This document shows, piece by piece, positions 1 through 11,606 of a stretch of DNA of 64,000 nt. The notes below the pieces were generated by a model. The model was not told the origin of the DNA. It made no database searches and worked only from the letters and a program-made list of their open reading frames with translations. The position numbers and the translations under genes are program-made. This DNA is from Selaginella tamariscina (lineage: Eukaryota; Streptophyta; Lycopodiopsida; Selaginellales; Selaginellaceae). The stretch lies in contig PUQB01000781.1 in NCBI GenBank assembly GCA_003024785.1, positions 1 through 64,000 on the forward strand, written 5' to 3'. Positions within the stretch are counted from its first letter, which is position 1. Every line of letters starts with the position of its first letter.

Positions 1-124
1 GTATTGCGACTAAATGCAAATGTGTTTGCATGGAGCTATGAAGATTTGAAGAGAGTTCCAGCAACAATATGTACCCACAAGATAATCACCCCATGCAATA
101 CGCAAGAAACAACAAGCATACCGA

Positions 125-729
125 ATGAATCCAACTTTTTTAGCGAAAGTAAAGGAAGAAGTAGACAAGTTATTACAAGCCGGGTTCATATACCCAATTG
201 AGAAATCATCAATCATAGTAGTGCCAAAGAAAAATGGGAAATTATGCATCTACGTCAATTATAAGAAACTAAATAATGTAGCAAAGTGGGATACATATCC
301 AATACCCTTTATTAAGGAATTATTGGATACGGTAGTGGGACACGACATGTACTCATTTTTAAACGGATTCTCAGGATACAACCAAGTACAAGTAGAGAAA
401 GCGGATCAACCAAAGACAACCTTCATCAATCCATGGTGAGCTTATGCATGCCACATCATGCCCTTTGGGTGTGCAATGCACCATTTACTTTTCAGTGGTT
501 GGTTAGTGAGACATTTTGGGACTATCTCACATCATTTCTGAAAGTTTTCTTAAACGACTTCAGCATTTATGGGACGAAGGACGACCATTTAGAATGTTTA
601 GCGAAGTGTTTTGAGAAGTGTCGACAAACCAATATAGCATTAAACCCAAAAAAGTGTCTTCTGCATAAAATTCGAAGTACTACTCGGACATGTTATATGC
701 AAGGAAGGGATAATGGTGGATTAAGATAA
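125..729 (+). pseudogene. Reverse transcriptase domain of the decayed gypsy element
   Basis: Two overlapping open stretches (125-439 and 433-729, different frames) together cover the RT fingers and palm. Visible landmarks are VPKKNGK, the NYKKLN and TYPIP stretch, GFSGYNQVQ, and NPKKC near the end. The palm catalytic motif, normally Y-x-D-D, reads FLND here, so the first catalytic aspartate is lost. A frameshift near 435 separates the halves. The copy is dead by catalytic-residue loss as well as by frame. Confidence 0.85.
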
Positions 730-1589
730 AGTTAAGGTAATATAGACTATGGAGGCACCTACAATTGTGAGCAGAATATGACGACTACTTGGCAATTATG
801 CATCAATAGCAAAACCACTCACCATGTTATTGAGGAAAGGACAACCGTTTGAATGGAACTTGGAATGCGAGAAGACTTTCCAAATGTTGAAGGCAACATT
901 GATAAAAGCACCTATTTTGATTAGCCCAAATTGGACACAAGAATTTCACATACAAGTAAACGCATCATATTAGGCCATTGAATGTATACTAACTCAGACG
1001 CAAGAAGATGGAAAAGATCATCACTGTATTACTCCAGTAGAAGATTAGCACATGCAGAAGAAAATTACACGACCATGAAGAAAGAAGCTCTAGGAATGGT
1101 TTACCCTACAAAGAAGTTTTGACATTATCTACTAGCTAATAAGGTGAAATTTATTGTAGATCACTAGGCACTCATCCATTTATTGAGCAAAACAAAACTC
1201 AAGGGAAGGCTGGTGCGATGGTTCTTACTACTACAAGAGTTTGATTTCAAACTATTCACAAACCAGGAAAACTACATCAACAAGCAAATTACCTTAGTTG
1301 GATTTCGATGAGAGAAGAAGGAATAGGGATCAACAATGATTTACCCAATGCAAGTTTATTTTAAGTTGAAAGAGAAGGAGAACAACCAAGATGTTATTTA
1401 CAACATGGATATTTACAAGATATTGAGGAGTTCCTAAGGACAAGACAAGTACCCGAGAAGTATACTCAACAAAGGAAACAACTAGTACTATGTTTGAAGC
1501 CATATTGCATAATCGCTAGAATATTATACAAACAAGGAAGGGATGAGGCATTAAGAAGGTGTGTGTTGGAAAATTAAGTAGACATAATA

Positions 1590-2600
1590 TTGCAAGAAGT
1601 GCACTCAAGAGAGCATGGTGAACATTTTGTGGGGACATTCATAGCGCACAAGGTATTAAAATCCGGATTATGGTGGTTGACATTATTCAAGGATGCAATG
1701 GAATATTATAAGAAGTGTCATAAATGCAATGAACATCAACCAATATTGCATCACCAAGTATAGCCATTACATCTTGCAGTACCATTAGGACCATTCATAA
1801 AATAAGGAATGGACTTCATGGGACCAATTAATCCTAAGAGCAATAAAAGAAATCAATACACCTTGGTATTGATGGATTATGATACCAAATGGGCAGAGCT
1901 ATTGCATTGCATGATTGTTAAGCAACATGAGTTACCAAGTTATATATGAAAACATTATAGTACGTTATAGTGCTCCAATGGAACTTATCAGTGATCAGGG
2001 AATGCATTTTGTCAATAATGTTATCAAAGTATTGTGTGCAGAGTATCTAGTCAAACATTATGTGTTTATAGTGTACTATTCACAAGGCAACGGACAAGTA
2101 GAATTTATTAACAAGATATTGAAGACCGTATTAACTAAAGTAGTCAATACAAATCGAGCATTGTGGACATATCGTACTACATACAAGGTCACCACAAAAT
2201 TTATGCCTTTTCAATTGACATACGGGTTGGAAGCAATTACACCCATTGAATTTATCATACCATCATTACGCATGTCATGGAATACAATATTGGGGAAACT
2301 AAATAAGTGAGACAAAGACTATTATAATTGGAAACTCAATGAGAAAAGGCAACAGGTTGTGTTTAACATACAAGCTATTCAAGCACAAATTAAGGCATGG
2401 CATGATCACTTTAGAGGGTACAAACAATGACCTATTTTTTGAGTAGGCAAATTGGTATGACATTACCAAGGAAATATATGACAAATTGAACATAAGTTTA
2501 AATCCAAGTGGTATGAACCTTATATTAGTATAGAAATCCGATCCAACAACACCATGATACTTATGGACAACACTACCCAATTTCTAGTTACAACAAATGT
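1590..2600 (+). pseudogene. Integrase domain of the decayed gypsy element
   Basis: An HHCC zinc finger is readable at about 1595-1740 (VHSREHGEHF followed by KKCHKCNEH). The catalytic core follows in pieces: a GMDFMGPI-like block near 1810, then a 131-codon open stretch at 1915-2310 with LISDQGMHFVN, the region that carries the second catalytic Asp, and GNGQVEFINK, which carries the Glu. The C-terminal tail (KWYEPYI-like) is readable near 2500. Stop codons at several points show it is nonfunctional. Confidence 0.8.
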
Positions 2601-5088
2601 TAATTGAAATACGGGAATGCACAACAAATAAACCGGAGGACAATATATGCTAATTGAATATGGAAATACACAACAAACAAACCAAAGGACAATACAAACA
2701 ATGGAAGCATGAACAACAAAGAAGTCACTAAAATAAGAGGACTACACATAAAGGAGGATCCTATGGGGGAAGCGGAGAAGGGCAAGAAATTAATCAAAAC
2801 AAGACAGTAACACAGGAAGGTCACATTGATAACAAGGGGGACGAGGAGGAAGAAAAGAACATTCTTGTTTTGAGGATACAGGTAAGTAAAATCTTTTCAA
2901 GATATAGACAACATAGCTTACATGAGTGTGACACCATTTTCAACAAGCAAAGGAAATCAAGGTTCACAATATTCAATAACTAAATATCCACTGCAAAATT
3001 TATTGAAAATCGAGACATCATTATGGTGGACAAATCAAAAGGTGACAGATGGACTGCTCTAAAATATCTGGCATGCCATAAATATAGTAATGATAAAAAG
3101 GGGTAGTGCCGCAAAAGAAACCCTATTAGGTTTCCATCTTCAAAAAATTTCTTTTTCTTCTTCTTCTTCCGGCACAAATAGGAGTGTCTATAGGTGATTT
3201 TCCTCTTTCCACCATGTCTGATTGGGCCATCACTTCAATCTCCATCATTTGTAGAACGCCTATCAACCGATAGGATGGAATATTGCATTGACAATGGGAG
3301 CAGATCATCCACAAGGCCACAACCAAAGTCACAATCCGGGCCCCCACAGAAGTCTCCCTGAGTGTGGCTCGATCATCTCCCACTTTGATCACAAACATTC
3401 AAGAATGGATACATCGGCAATAGTTGGAGCGATACTTTAACACTTTTGTGCACAAGAGATTGGACGAATAGGAGGAACACTTGGTTAATTAGGCAATCAA
3501 GGCATATGTACCATAGTTCAAAGCATTGCAATTACACAAAGCAGCATTCGCATTCACCGGTAAGATAATTAGGGATGTATTTAAATTACCATAGCCTAAT
3601 GAATGTTTGGAGGCGGTTCCACATATTCATAAATACATCCATGCGTACACTAATCAGTACGATAGGTTTTACAAAAACAAAAGACTTCTAATGTAGTACC
3701 AACATCTGTGTTATGGGAGCCACACAAGAGCCATATTAAGGCGATAACAATTGTATTTGGATTCTGAAGGACTCCCGTAGGGTTCAACAAGGAAATCGGG
3801 TACACTTATCATTTAAGTGAACGAGGTAATAAGGTAGATTGGGGGGATTGGTTGTAGTAGGTTTGCAACGTGAGCTTCAAACCCTACACAACCCCAAAAC
3901 TAAGAATAAAGAGACAACAATATTTCCTAATTTGTACCAGGTTTTGATGGCACTACAGATTACATATGAAGATCTAGTACCTACATAAACACCCATAATA
4001 CCAAGGAAGATGGCTTTTTGGTTAGGGCTTTCGTCACAATATCCAGATAACATCTTTGATACTCATGATTTGGATGCTATGTTGTCGTTAAAGCCCAAGA
4101 AGATGTCCAAGTCACATGGGAGAAGACCGGAGGAAGGACAAATACAGGAACCCATGTATCAATTTGTGGAGTACAATGAGGAGGATGATTGACTTTTAGA
4201 ACAAAGACCGATAACATAAGGAGATGTCTAACAGAAAGAGAAGGTGTTACAAGCCAAATAGCCAACATTAACTACTGTAACGCCCATGGAATGTGAGGAC
4301 ACAACATCACAATCAGAATTACGAGGAGCACAAATACTAGTAATCATACCATTGGGAGAATCACAGGAAGGAGGCGGGTTGACACAGGTAACTACATCTA
4401 CCATGTGCCAAGCACCTAGTGGGAGTATGATCAGAGAGGGGATACCAGAGGAGGTACAAAATATGAACATTGAGAAGGAGCATCAAGAAGTGGATCCGTC
4501 ATTTAGGACACCTAGAGAGTAGACCAAGAACAACACCTTGGATAAAGAGTTGTAGCAAGAACCCTATTCCAAACAACAAGATATGGGGCAACATGTGACA
4601 GAGCATCAGGAGCGATATGCATCTAGGAGTTTGTAGGGACCAAGCGGGGTCACCATAACTAATATTGAGTGAAGCAAGTTCAAGAGGCCAACTATTGCAT
4701 CTGTAGAGTGTGGTAAAGACGCTAATACATCAAGGGGATGTACACCATGGTGAGGAAAGTATAGCACGATAGGTTCAAGAACAGTGCAACTCTTTGAGCA
4801 AATAGGTTCAAGAACAATGCAACTCCTTAAACAAAATCATGTGTCATCAATATGACCAACTAAAGGTACTTACCGACATGGTCTAGACACATGGGGAGCA
4901 AATATATCCTTACTAAGCTGGAGAGTCTAAATCCAATGAGTACAACCACCACCTAAGAATATGAGAAACTCCAAAAATTTCAAGAAGAAAACAAGAAGTT
5001 GAAGGTAGTTGTTGCCTCTATTTGCAGGACTACAATGGGACCATTTAAGGCTACATTGAGGCAATGAAATAGTTCTAGTTTGGGGGAT

Positions 5089-5757
5089 GTTAGGGTCATA
5101 TTTAATCACCTAAGAGTTTTCTTTTTAGTTATGTTTCTTTTTTTGGGACATATAATGAGAAAAATACAAAATAATATATATATTGAAAATACGAGAGTTA
5201 AATGAGAACATAGAATTATGAACTACAACTGTCAGAGATGGAATATGCATCTAAAAAGTCAATGAAATACAGCCTATGCAGAAGTTATCATAACAGCAAT
5301 GAAGAGGTTGCATAACTAATCAAATATGGTTCAGAAGGAAGGGATCTCGGGTATAATGAATATTGTACTATGTGCCATTGTTTGAACATAATATATACTC
5401 TCATCTTACTCTCACTATGTCTTTTTGTCTGATACCTTGTTTTCTTAGTATACTTCTCTCTCTTTGCTATTGCATCAGGATCTGCAATATTATTTGCATA
5501 TACCTTGTCATCCTTACTCTTTCCGACCTTCTAAAGTCTGATTTATGTCTTATCACGTATCACATTATTCCGTTCATCCTTTATCACAAGTTGATAATGG
5601 CAATCACAATTATGTTTGTAGGCATAGGAAATTTTAACTTAATAGAGTCAATAATAAATTATTACATACCATGGTACAAAGTTGGATATGGGATGAGTAT
5701 AACTTGCATGAGGGTTTGATTAAGTCATTGCCTTTGCTAGTTTGGTTAAGGTTGCCC
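5089..5757 (+). other. Probable 3' LTR remnant of the decayed gypsy element
   Basis: This follows the putative polypurine tract directly. The sequence becomes AT-rich and noncoding, and the open stretch at 5363-5719 resembles no known protein. The LTR identification rests only on position and on the TG start, because no partner LTR is present. Confidence 0.35.
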
Positions 5758-5867
5758 TAAATAATCCATGCTTTTAGAATATATAACAACTAGTTTGGCA
5801 ACCTTGCAAGACTAAATAATCCATGCTTTTAGAATATATAACAATTAGTTTGGCAACCTTGCAAGAC
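5758..5867. repeat. Perfectly spaced 55-bp tandem duplication
   Basis: Two adjacent copies (5758-5812 and 5813-5867) differ at a single position (C/T in the AACTAG versus AATTAG segment). The near-identity suggests a recent local duplication. Two copies with no spacer are not a CRISPR-like array. Confidence 0.9.
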
Positions 5868-8739
5868 TAACATAGGTTGTGGCAGTAAAGAGACTTAGAT
5901 AACGCTTTTAGCTATCCACTAGTAATAAGTGTGCTAGCTTATTGTGGACAATAATAGTTTATAGGGGATTGTAACATATTAGATGCCCAATTTGGGCATT
6001 TGATGCAGCAAATGGTAAATGCCCAAATCGAACATTTGTTCTAACAAGTGGCAATTGCCCTTCATATGATTTAGGTTAATGTTTTTATAAGATTTAAAAA
6101 GAAATTTTACATATTTCTAAAAATTGTATAGTCTACTTCATCTTACATTTATTATAGTTCTTTTTAATATTAATATAAGATTTAATTTGCGATATATATT
6201 TTATAAAGACAAATAAATCAATTGAATAGACAAGAGTAGATTATGGCAAAAAAAAAACAATAAATTCATTATAAATAGTAACAAATTCATTACTACATTT
6301 TAAGTTTAAAATGAAAGCTTTATAAATTTTAATTTTAATAGTGGGATTTATATTTGAAGGTGAAAATCTTAAAATTTTTAGCTTCTATGTTAAAGTCAAT
6401 AATGTGCTTTTATATATTTATATATACTAATACAATAATATAATATTCATATTAACATATATTTAAATGTAAGTGTTTTGTTCATGCATGTATAAAATAT
6501 TAATAAATATAATTTAGAATTTAGAATATAAAAATAAAAATTATATAGTTTTTAAATAGATTGAGATTGTAAGTAAAATATGATTTACACATTTGAAATA
6601 TACTAATATTTTAGTGATGTGTTTAAAGTGTTAAAAAGGCCATCAACCCATAATTGACCCATACTTTTTCATGCATGCATGCTAACCTAGCCATAAACAA
6701 GGTAGTAACTAAATATGTTCGGAATCACATACAAATGTTCAACAACATGTTCATGATGGTTCCTTGTTTTGAAAACCCTAAAGAAACCAAAAAAGAAAAC
6801 TAATGTTAAATTGGGGTTCTTCACAAATCATTGTCCATAATTGTCACCACCCCACCTACTACTAAATGAATAGTAAAACTTGTTATTCAAGTCCCTTTGT
6901 TACGACAACTTATATTTAATTTACCAAAGTCATTCAACTCATTATTATTTTAAAGGAAACATGTTTAACATCTTCACATGCATCAAATATTTCCATCACA
7001 TATGCACAATTCTTTCTATAATATTTCATAAAAACAAATTAATTATTTATTTATTATCAATTATAAAGATGAAAACTAGTATAAGGAAGGTTAAAGATTT
7101 AAAAAATGTAAAGAATTTAAAAGTAACAAGAGTGTTAAACATTGAATGTGTAATTTTATTGTGGAAATATATTTAAAGGCAGGTTTAATGTGATTAAAGC
7201 ACACCTCAAAAGAGTTAGAAAACAAACAATTTCTTCTTTTGAAGCTCTCAATTCGCCTATAAATGTTAAAAAACATTGTAAAAACACATTTTCAACTATG
7301 TTATACAAGTGAATCTTGATTATAAAAATGTAAAAGAAGTTGTTTGGAATGCAAATGCCTATATCGGGCAAGTGTTAGTGAAAATTAATGTAATATTAAC
7401 CAATGTGTAGATCGGACATATATCATTTATTGTAACAAATGCTTAAACTAAACAACTCAAAACTCAATTTGGTCTTAAAGTTAATATTTTAAATTTTTAA
7501 AAGTGTTTTAATTAAACACCCTAGGAAAGTGTAATTCTCAAAGTATATTCTTGAGCTTCACACAATAACATACCCTATATTCCGTTACATTTTAATATTA
7601 CATTAGAATGTTTGTTCTTAGTTAGATCAAATATTCCTAGCTAAAGCACTTAGCTAGCATATTATAACAAAATACGAGGAATATTTGATATATTCTATAA
7701 AAAGAGATCCATTATTAATGCAAATATATAAGAAATAAATGAAAAAAAAATGTTTAAAATTATGATATTTACATCTTTATTTGAAAGTGTTAATTGAAAA
7801 TTACAAATATCACTATTAGGCAATTCATAATATTAATGAAAATGAAATAAAATAAAAGGTGTTTACCTAGTTAAAACATAATTTGTTATGTTTTTTAATG
7901 TCCTATAATCACAAGATGGGAATTACATCATATAAATTTGATTCCTGATTCAACATCAGCATTTTAATTTTTTTCCATCACTAGTAAGCTCAATTAATAT
8001 TGCCATTGAACAATTCTTTTCATGTTGAATTGTTTTAAGTTCACGCTTTGTTGGTAATTTATTGTACAAAATTTATTGGTTGTATATGTTACATAGGTTT
8101 ATATATGATGACATATGTCAATTGAGAATAGCCATGTAAATGAAGTTTTATTTGTATAGACTATTTATATGTACAATGACATATATGAAAACAACTATGC
8201 AATCAAGCCCTATGTGTCTATGTTTGGCACCTATTCTAAGTTAAACTCTCTTAAAAGGTGGTGAGTATCATAATTCTAACTTGGCAATTCAAAGTGTTTA
8301 AGGCTGTTTATCTTGTTGGTTAAGGGGAGAGGGATAAAAACTAACACTTTGTCATAAACATGCTTTATCCCTACGTAAATCTCCTATTGAATATGCTATG
8401 TAAGTTACTTGTGAATGTTGTGAAACTTTCCAAATTATCTATTTCGTTCATGTATGTAACCTCTTCACACAGATGTGACAAACTCTTCACAATGTTGATG
8501 TTACGTTTTAGAACTGAAATCATACATTGTGATATGGATATTTACATATTCCAGATAGTGTGTTGTTGGAACCAATCGCAGATGTACCAAGGTTGCCATC
8601 TCTTGTACATTCGTTACCACATGTTCTATCCATGCCCATAAGAAACCCATTTTTCAATAACCACCCATGTTTGTAACAAACTTGTGTTTGATTAACATTG
8701 AAAACATTCAATTGTCTCCTATTTGAAATGGTCATGATT

Positions 8740-8771
<32 letters not shown>

Positions 8772-9020
8772 ATGATGATGATGATGATGATGATGAAATT
8801 TATACACTTATTATATTTAGTAAGGTGAATTTATTTAAACTTATATATTCTATTTTGAGGTCTTTATCTTATGCATATGAATTTCAAGAATTTTGAAACT
8901 TAATATATATATAGATATTTATACACACACACACACAAGAATAATGAATTATTGCTTAGAGTAGGAGAATCTTTATGCACATACCTTGAGAATTAAAATG
9001 AATGTAATTTAATAAATTCC
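5868..9020. other. AT-rich intergenic DNA, no gene seen
   Basis: The stretch is strongly AT-rich on both strands. Open stretches such as 6880-7176 and 8360-8641 have no recognisable motif and low-complexity composition. A 12-bp inverted repeat lies at 5990-6001 and 6017-6028. Microsatellites are (TA)n at about 8742-8772, a run of ATG/TGA triplets to about 8797, and (AC)n near 8925-8938. Confidence 0.7.
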
Positions 9021-9180
9021 AAGGTTTATGTACTTTTCCCACTTTCGTAACTATTCTTATGTTGCAATCAGCCACTCAACTTCATATATTGTGTTATGGT
9101 TGCACTGGGGACGCAGACGTCTGCAGACTGGTTGCACTGGGACGCGGACGTCCACACACGTCTGCAAACGTCCACAAATT

Positions 9181-9288
9181 TGTACGAACGCGTGTGCGTG
9201 TTTAACCAGGTTTTGTTTCATGTTCCCATTTACATGTACGAACGCGTGTGCGTGTTTAACCAGGTTTTGTTTCGTGTTCCCATTTACA
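9181..9288. repeat. 54-bp GC-rich tandem duplication
   Basis: Two copies (9181-9234 and 9235-9288) differ at one base (TTTCATG versus TTTCGTG). They sit in a short GC-rich island within AT-rich DNA. Just upstream (9105-9175) the motif GACGTC/GTCTGC recurs several times in both orientations, and similar motifs recur at 9528-9560. Confidence 0.9.
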
Positions 9289-9499
9289 TGTTATATAATT
9301 TTACGTTTTATATTTTAAATATTATAATATATTATTATAACTTCAAATTTAAAATATTAAAATATATAAATTTTATCATATAGTTTTATTAAAAATTCAT
9401 CATTACACTTGAAACTTACTGTCTTTTTATACAGGTAGTTATCAATTATTAATTATTGACCACCAAAGCGTATTTGAGTAAGAACACAAAAAAAACCTT

Positions 9500-10390
9500 A
9501 ATTTTTTTTATATATTTACTGTTTCGCAGACGTCCGCCAGACAGCGCAGACGCGTCCGCATACAACTATGCAGTATGTATATGCATAGCACGTACAAAGC
9601 TGTACGTAAACCCAGAGGCGACGTTATATACACACAGTGGATGACGAAAGTCTTCGCTTTGGTAGGAGACACCGTACCCCAGAGTTGTATCACAGGACAG
9701 AAAACACAGAAGAGCACTTGGAAATGGACAGACTGACATGTGCAAACCTCCCACAAATGGGCACCATTTACAGGAAAGCTTGCCTGTCCAAAAATAGAAT
9801 CCTCCACCCTTTGAGGCCACTGAAATAGAATCCCTCGCAAGACGCTGCTGTTCCTCGTCTAAAGACAAACTACATGTGACCAAATACAGCCTAGCATGTG
9901 CAGATACTTGTGCAAAAGGCCGCTGTTAGAAAATCTCAGCCATTAATATACTAAATATTTATTCTCTCAAATCCCTATCTCGCAGATTTGACGAGGAACT
10001 CTTCACACCCTCTCATGATTGCAGAAAGAAAGGAAAATTTATCAAATCACTGCAATGTAAGTCGCCCACCCGTCCCACCAGCCCGTCGGCGGGGATCCGC
10101 GGGTGGGAGGATCGGCAATTAATAATAATCAAAACCAGCAGTAAAGATTCTTTTATATAAAATTTAAAGCGTTTTTGTTAAATGTTACTTGTTTTTTTCT
10201 TTTGGTAATTCTTAATTTACTATCAAATTTTTCTGTCCCAAAAAGAAACGCTTCTGGAGTTAGTGAGGAAGTCTACATGAAAGAAAACTCAAATGGGAAG
10301 CTGGCACATGTCTTTTAGCACGGAGTTAATGAGGAAGAAAGCATACTTATAAATAAAGATAAACAATTATCACTAAATATTCTTATAGCT
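9500..10390 (-). repeat. Dispersed repeat copy carrying a conserved open reading frame
   Basis: On the minus strand this segment matches the plus-strand segments at about 22200-22730 and 24180-24700, and its distal part (about 10310-10385) matches 19900-19985. Shared landmarks, read on the repeat's own strand, are the segment ending AGTATATTAATGG, a pyrimidine stretch ending in TTTAG, a coding-like block, and the terminal block with GTTTACGTACAGC. A GC-rich inverted repeat (arms 10065-10072 and 10100-10107) lies inside. No transposase is visible, so the class is unknown. Confidence 0.75.
9566..9883 (-). CDS. Unrecognised ORF carried by the dispersed repeat
   Basis: This is a 105-codon open frame. 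The start ATG at 9883 is only one option, because the block conserved between copies begins after a TTTAG that could be an intron acceptor (about 9861). Conserved features are QRLARDSI, GGFYFWTG, and near the end VYNVASGFTYSFVRA. Homologous blocks occur at about 22375-22470 plus 22620-22680 and at about 24345-24440 plus 24595-24655, where the frame is interrupted. I do not recognise the family and see no signal peptide or clear membrane segment. It could be a gene fragment captured by a transposon, or an exon of a multi-copy gene. Confidence 0.4.
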   Translation of the reverse strand: MVTCSLSLDEEQQRLARDSISVASKGGGFYFWTGKLSCKWCPFVGGLHMSVCPFPSALLCFLSCDTTLGYGVSYQSEDFRHPLCVYNVASGFTYSFVRAMHIHTA

Positions 10391-11150
10391 GCTTGAACTA
10401 CACATGGTAATTAACCAAGTAAAAAGCTCAGTTGAATCACGCCACTAAATTATATGCAACAAAATTAAGTATATTTAATATGTAAATGTATGTATATACA
10501 CCATTTACCAAATTATATAGAAGTGTTTTAGAAAAATGTAGCAAATTATTTAGAATTAATATACATTAATAATCATTTGAAGTATGTTGAAAACAAGAAA
10601 ATGCTTATTAAAGAATTGACAACAAATTTCATATAACTATTAAAAAATTAAAAATATATTGTGTAAAATGGTTTTCAATAATAATATGCTTTTAATTAGA
10701 TGGCTTCAATATTAAATGCATGTGTGTAAATTTGAAAGTACTATGGATGTTGCTGATTCAATAGTAGCAGCAACCGAATGCTTTAACGACTGTGAACGAG
10801 TTTACTAATGTTTGAAAAAATAGCCAAACATGTTTAGTAGATAATTATTTTTAAAATAAAGTATGTATATTTAAGCTAATTCTTAAAGTATGTCACAAAT
10901 CATGCAAGACGGTTAAGTTACTAACTATTTCCTCATTCTCAACCACTTGCTTAAACTTCCTCACTTGTTAGTTGCACCTTTGTCACATCATTGTGCAGCA
11001 TAACATTCATTGTGCCTTTGTGCAGGTCAGATGGACAACTGTGTCCCCAATGTGTAAGGCGTTGTTAGAAACACCCACCTCTAGCCTTGTGCCTAGTGAT
11101 GATTAAAATGTGCACCAAACCTCTTGATTAATGTGTGCCTAGGGAGTTCC
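10391..11150. other. AT-rich intergenic DNA, no gene seen
   Basis: No open stretch with recognisable protein similarity and no clear repeat structure was found between the dispersed repeat and the degenerate LTR. Confidence 0.6.
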
Positions 11151-11151
11151 A

Positions 11152-11565
11152 ATTATTGTTTTTACTATAGTTTTTGGAGTTGGTTGTATGTTGTTACCTA
11201 CTAAATTATGTGATAAATCCTAAATGTTCATTTGGTGCACTTAAGTATTTAATAGTAGTCTGGTTAGTTATCACTAAATACTTCAAGAAATTCTAAGCGA
11301 AGATAGCATTTATATTTTAAAAACTCTTCCCTTGGTTTTTTATGTCCGATTAGGTCCCTATAAAGTCTTTTAATTAATTATGACAAATTCAGCCTATTGG
11401 TCTAGGTTAGGAACACCTAAGGTTGTTCTAGCCTCTCATTGGGTAGGGTTTAGCCAGGGTCATATATGAAACATTAAGGGTTAGTACTCCATGCCAACCC
11501 ACTTACTCAATTAAAAAACAAAAGGGCCTCTATCACATAACTTAGGTAAGATAATTATAAAGAGG
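11152..11565 (+). repeat. Truncated, diverged 5' LTR of the chromovirus
   Basis: The segment aligns with the first ~440 bp of the 3' LTR (16570-17010): TTTTTACTAT near the start, GTTGTTACCTAC, GCCAACCCACTTACTCA (GCCAGCCCACTTACTCA in the 3' LTR), and CACATAA near the end. The remaining ~530 bp of the LTR and the primer-binding site are missing, and the sequence jumps to the gag leader. Divergence from the 3' LTR is by eye far higher than expected for two LTRs of one insertion. Confidence 0.8.
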
Positions 11566-11606
11566 TCGACCCCTAGGCTAGGCAGCGACCTGGTTGGCGT
11601 GAAATA

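Larger units (their letters stand above)
1..5088 (+). mobile_element. Decayed Ty3/gypsy retrotransposon (pol plus long tail), truncated by the window edge
   Basis: Translations give, in order, the region before RT (about 10-120), reverse transcriptase (125-720), RNase H (about 760-1300), the integrase zinc finger and core (about 1590-2310) and the integrase C-terminal tail (to about 2600). The frame is interrupted by many substitution-type stop codons and some frameshifts, so the copy is old and inactive. Beyond 2600 the plus strand keeps short open stretches (for example 4010-4192 and 4286-4522) but no domain I recognise; this may be an extra ORF of the kind some plant gypsy lineages carry after integrase. 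A purine-rich stretch at about 5080-5087 is followed by TGTTAGGGTC, which looks like a polypurine tract and the start of a 3' LTR. Without a second LTR in the window the LTR end cannot be fixed. Confidence 0.85.

Noticed and set aside
5363..5719. 118-codon open stretch with hydrophobic segments
   Set aside because: AT-rich composition, no motif and no second copy; hydrophobicity follows from T-rich codons.
5758..5867. Possible CRISPR-like or regulated array
   Set aside because: Only two adjacent 55-bp copies with no spacers, in a plant genome.
8360..8641. 93-codon open stretch
   Set aside because: Nothing recognisable, no splice or promoter context, and isolated in AT-rich DNA.
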